A stretch of 50,063 bases of DNA from Roseiarcus fermentans (GTDB lineage Bacteria > Pseudomonadota > Alphaproteobacteria > Rhizobiales > Beijerinckiaceae): contig NZ_QNRK01000048.1 in the NCBI RefSeq assembly GCF_003315135.1, forward strand, positions 1 through 50,063, written 5' to 3'. Made by a program: the position numbers and the translations under genes. This document shows, piece by piece, positions 48,983-50,063 of this stretch (position 1 is the stretch's first letter; each line of letters starts with the position of its first letter). The notes under the pieces are model-generated. The model did not search any database and was not told the origin of the DNA. It was given only the letters and a program-made list of their open reading frames with translations.

Positions 48983-49830
48983 GCGCCGACCGCACCTTCG
49001 GGCTGACGGTGATCGTTTTCGTCGGCAGCGTGTTCTCGCCCTATTACGCCTGGGCCGGACGGCGCGACCCGCTCGACCATTGCGCCTTCAACGTCGCGCT
49101 CTACGGGCCGCGGGGCGCGATCTGGACGATGACCGAGCGCCGCCGCCGCGCGGTGCGGCCGGGCCGCGACACGCTCGAGATCGGCCGCTCGCGAGCGGAA
49201 TGGACCGGCGCCGGGCTCGCGCTCGTGATCGACGAGCGCGCCGCGCCCTTCCCGCGCCGGGTGCGCGGGCGGATCGAGGTCCGGGCGGCGGCGCTCAACG
49301 CCAACGCCTTCACCCTCGACGCCGAGGGCGGCCACTGGTGGCGCCCGATCATGCCGACCGCCGATGTCGAGGTCGCCATGGACGCGCCGGCCCTCCGCTG
49401 GCGCGGGACCGGCTATTTCGACCAGAACGCCGGCGCCGAGCCGCTCGAACGCGGCTTTTCCCGCTGGACCTGGTCGCGCGCCGCGACCGCGAGCGGCGCG
49501 AGCGTGCTCTACGACGCGGCGCCGCGCCGCGGCCCGCCGCTGTCGCTGGCGTTGCGTTTCGACGCCCGCGGCGGCTGCGAGACCCTGGCCGCGCCCCCGC
49601 CGGTCCCGCTGCCGCGGACGAAATGGCGGCTCGAGCGCGCCACCCGCTCCGACGACGGCCGCGCCGAGGCGGTGCGCTCGTTCGAGGATTCGCCGTTCTA
49701 CGCCCGCAGCCTCGTCGCCCACCGGCTCCACGGCGAAACGGTGGAATCGGTGCACGAGAGCCTGTCGCTCGACCGCTTCGCCAGCCCGGCGGTGCGCCTG
49801 ATGCTGCCGTTCCGCATGCCGCGGTGGTAG
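48931..49830 (+). CDS. crtC: CrtC, acyclic carotenoid 1,2-hydratase (start codon not identified)
   Basis: The protein beginning FDRPVAPGGYAWWYVDALS and continuing VFVGSVFSPYYAWAGRRDPLDHCAFNVALYG to SLSLDRFASPAVRLMLPF is a clear hydroxyneurosporene synthase (CrtC), which adds water to the end double bond. The coordinate 48931 marks where family similarity begins, not a start codon. In this frame there is no ATG, GTG or TTG between GTG 48667 and GTG 49009. Starting at 49009 would give 273 residues, near the R. capsulatus length (281), but would drop the conserved GGYAWWYVDALS. Starting further upstream would read out of frame through the conserved end of crtD. A non-canonical start or a frameshift from crtD is possible. 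Confidence 0.85.
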   Translation, partial: DRPVAPGGYAWWYVDALSADRTFGLTVIVFVGSVFSPYYAWAGRRDPLDHCAFNVALYGPRGAIWTMTERRRRAVRPGRDTLEIGRSRAEWTGAGLALVIDERAAPFPRRVRGRIEVRAAALNANAFTLDAEGGHWWRPIMPTADVEVAMDAPALRWRGTGYFDQNAGAEPLERGFSRWTWSRAATASGASVLYDAAPRRGPPLSLALRFDARGGCETLAAPPPVPLPRTKWRLERATRSDDGRAEAVRSFEDSPFYARSLVAHRLHGETVESVHESLSLDRFASPAVRLMLPFRMPRW

Positions 49831-50063
49831 CGGCGGCCACCCCGTCGGGTCGGGACGCGCCGGCCGGGCGGGGGCCTGCCGACCCCGCGAAAGGTCGGGC
49901 GCGGAATCAATCTTCTCAGAGCGTTGCGACCAGATTCCCGGGCGACCGTAACTCCCAAGCCGGGGTGGGTCCGAATTGTCACAGGTTGGGTGCGCTCGTC
50001 GGGTGGCGGCGGATTTTGCGAGACGCGGCGGGGCGAAACGTGAGTCAAGGTGGGGATGGTTGT
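49831..50063. other. Region after crtC to the window end, no gene recognised
   Basis: These 233 bp show only a short hairpin, CCGACC ... GGTCGG around 49879-49898, that could weakly terminate crtC. No coding sequence or further PpsR motif was seen. Confidence 0.4.

Overview
The window is very GC-rich (roughly 70% by eye) and comes from an anoxygenic phototrophic purple bacterium, almost certainly an alphaproteobacterium. It carries a photosynthesis gene cluster in the classical superoperon order (crtC-crtD divergent from crtE-crtF-bchC-bchX-bchY-bchZ-pufQ-like-pufB-pufA-pufL-pufM-pufC), the start of bchE at the left edge, and rquA, the marker of rhodoquinone synthesis. PufC plus RquA plus spirilloxanthin-type crt genes suggests a Rhodoblastus-, Rhodomicrobium- or Rhodopila-like organism; I cannot name the species from sequence alone.

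Layout. (a) 1-4.0 kb: start of bchE (-), a perfect PpsR/CrtJ-type palindrome, then a cobZ/tcuA-like flavoprotein, a tcuB-like Fe-S/membrane protein and cobC on the + strand, a cobalamin-flavoured group beside a cobalamin-dependent enzyme gene. (b) 4.0-18.3 kb: a probable 12-gene minus-strand operon for aromatic catabolism: FAH-family hydrolase, a molybdenum transhydroxylase (pyrogallol-phloroglucinol transhydroxylase family, both subunits), a complete branched-chain-amino-acid-type ABC importer, two paralogous extradiol dioxygenases, an MhpA-like flavin monooxygenase and a BKACE (DUF849) enzyme. A GntR/FadR-type regulator is divergent from it across an AT-rich operator region. (c) 19.4-28.9 kb: a lone tusA-like gene and a plus-strand acyl-CoA operon: acyl-CoA carboxylase beta, enoyl-CoA hydratase, acyl-CoA carboxylase alpha, a second BKACE, an isovaleryl/citronellyl-type acyl-CoA dehydrogenase, a GST and a CoA ligase. 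(d) 29.1-35.3 kb: a signal-less ModA-like protein divergent from an 8Fe-8S ferredoxin, about 1.26 kb of repeat-rich noncoding DNA, then an SsnA-like amidohydrolase overlapping a fused Fe-S/molybdenum hydroxylase resembling the selenium-dependent xanthine dehydrogenase group. (e) 35.6-49.8 kb: rquA, a puf terminator and the photosynthesis superoperon.

How it fits together. PpsR-type TGT-N12-ACA sites lie at bchE, between crtD and crtE, and as a near-consensus pair 8 bp apart over the -35/-10 of bchC, which indicates coordinated redox/light repression. The two catabolic groups flank one GntR regulator, and each has its own BKACE. The most novel-looking parts are the operon that combines an O2-independent Mo transhydroxylase with O2-dependent ring-cleavage enzymes, the transhydroxylase itself (SCP2-like N-terminal extension on the large subunit, apparent loss of the ligands of one Fe-S cluster in the small subunit), and a Liu/Atu-like carboxylase pathway in which no HMG-CoA-lyase-type gene is seen but a BKACE is present. 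Several small palindromic repeat families occupy the intergenic DNA. No tRNA, rRNA, CRISPR array, insertion sequence or phage gene was recognised.
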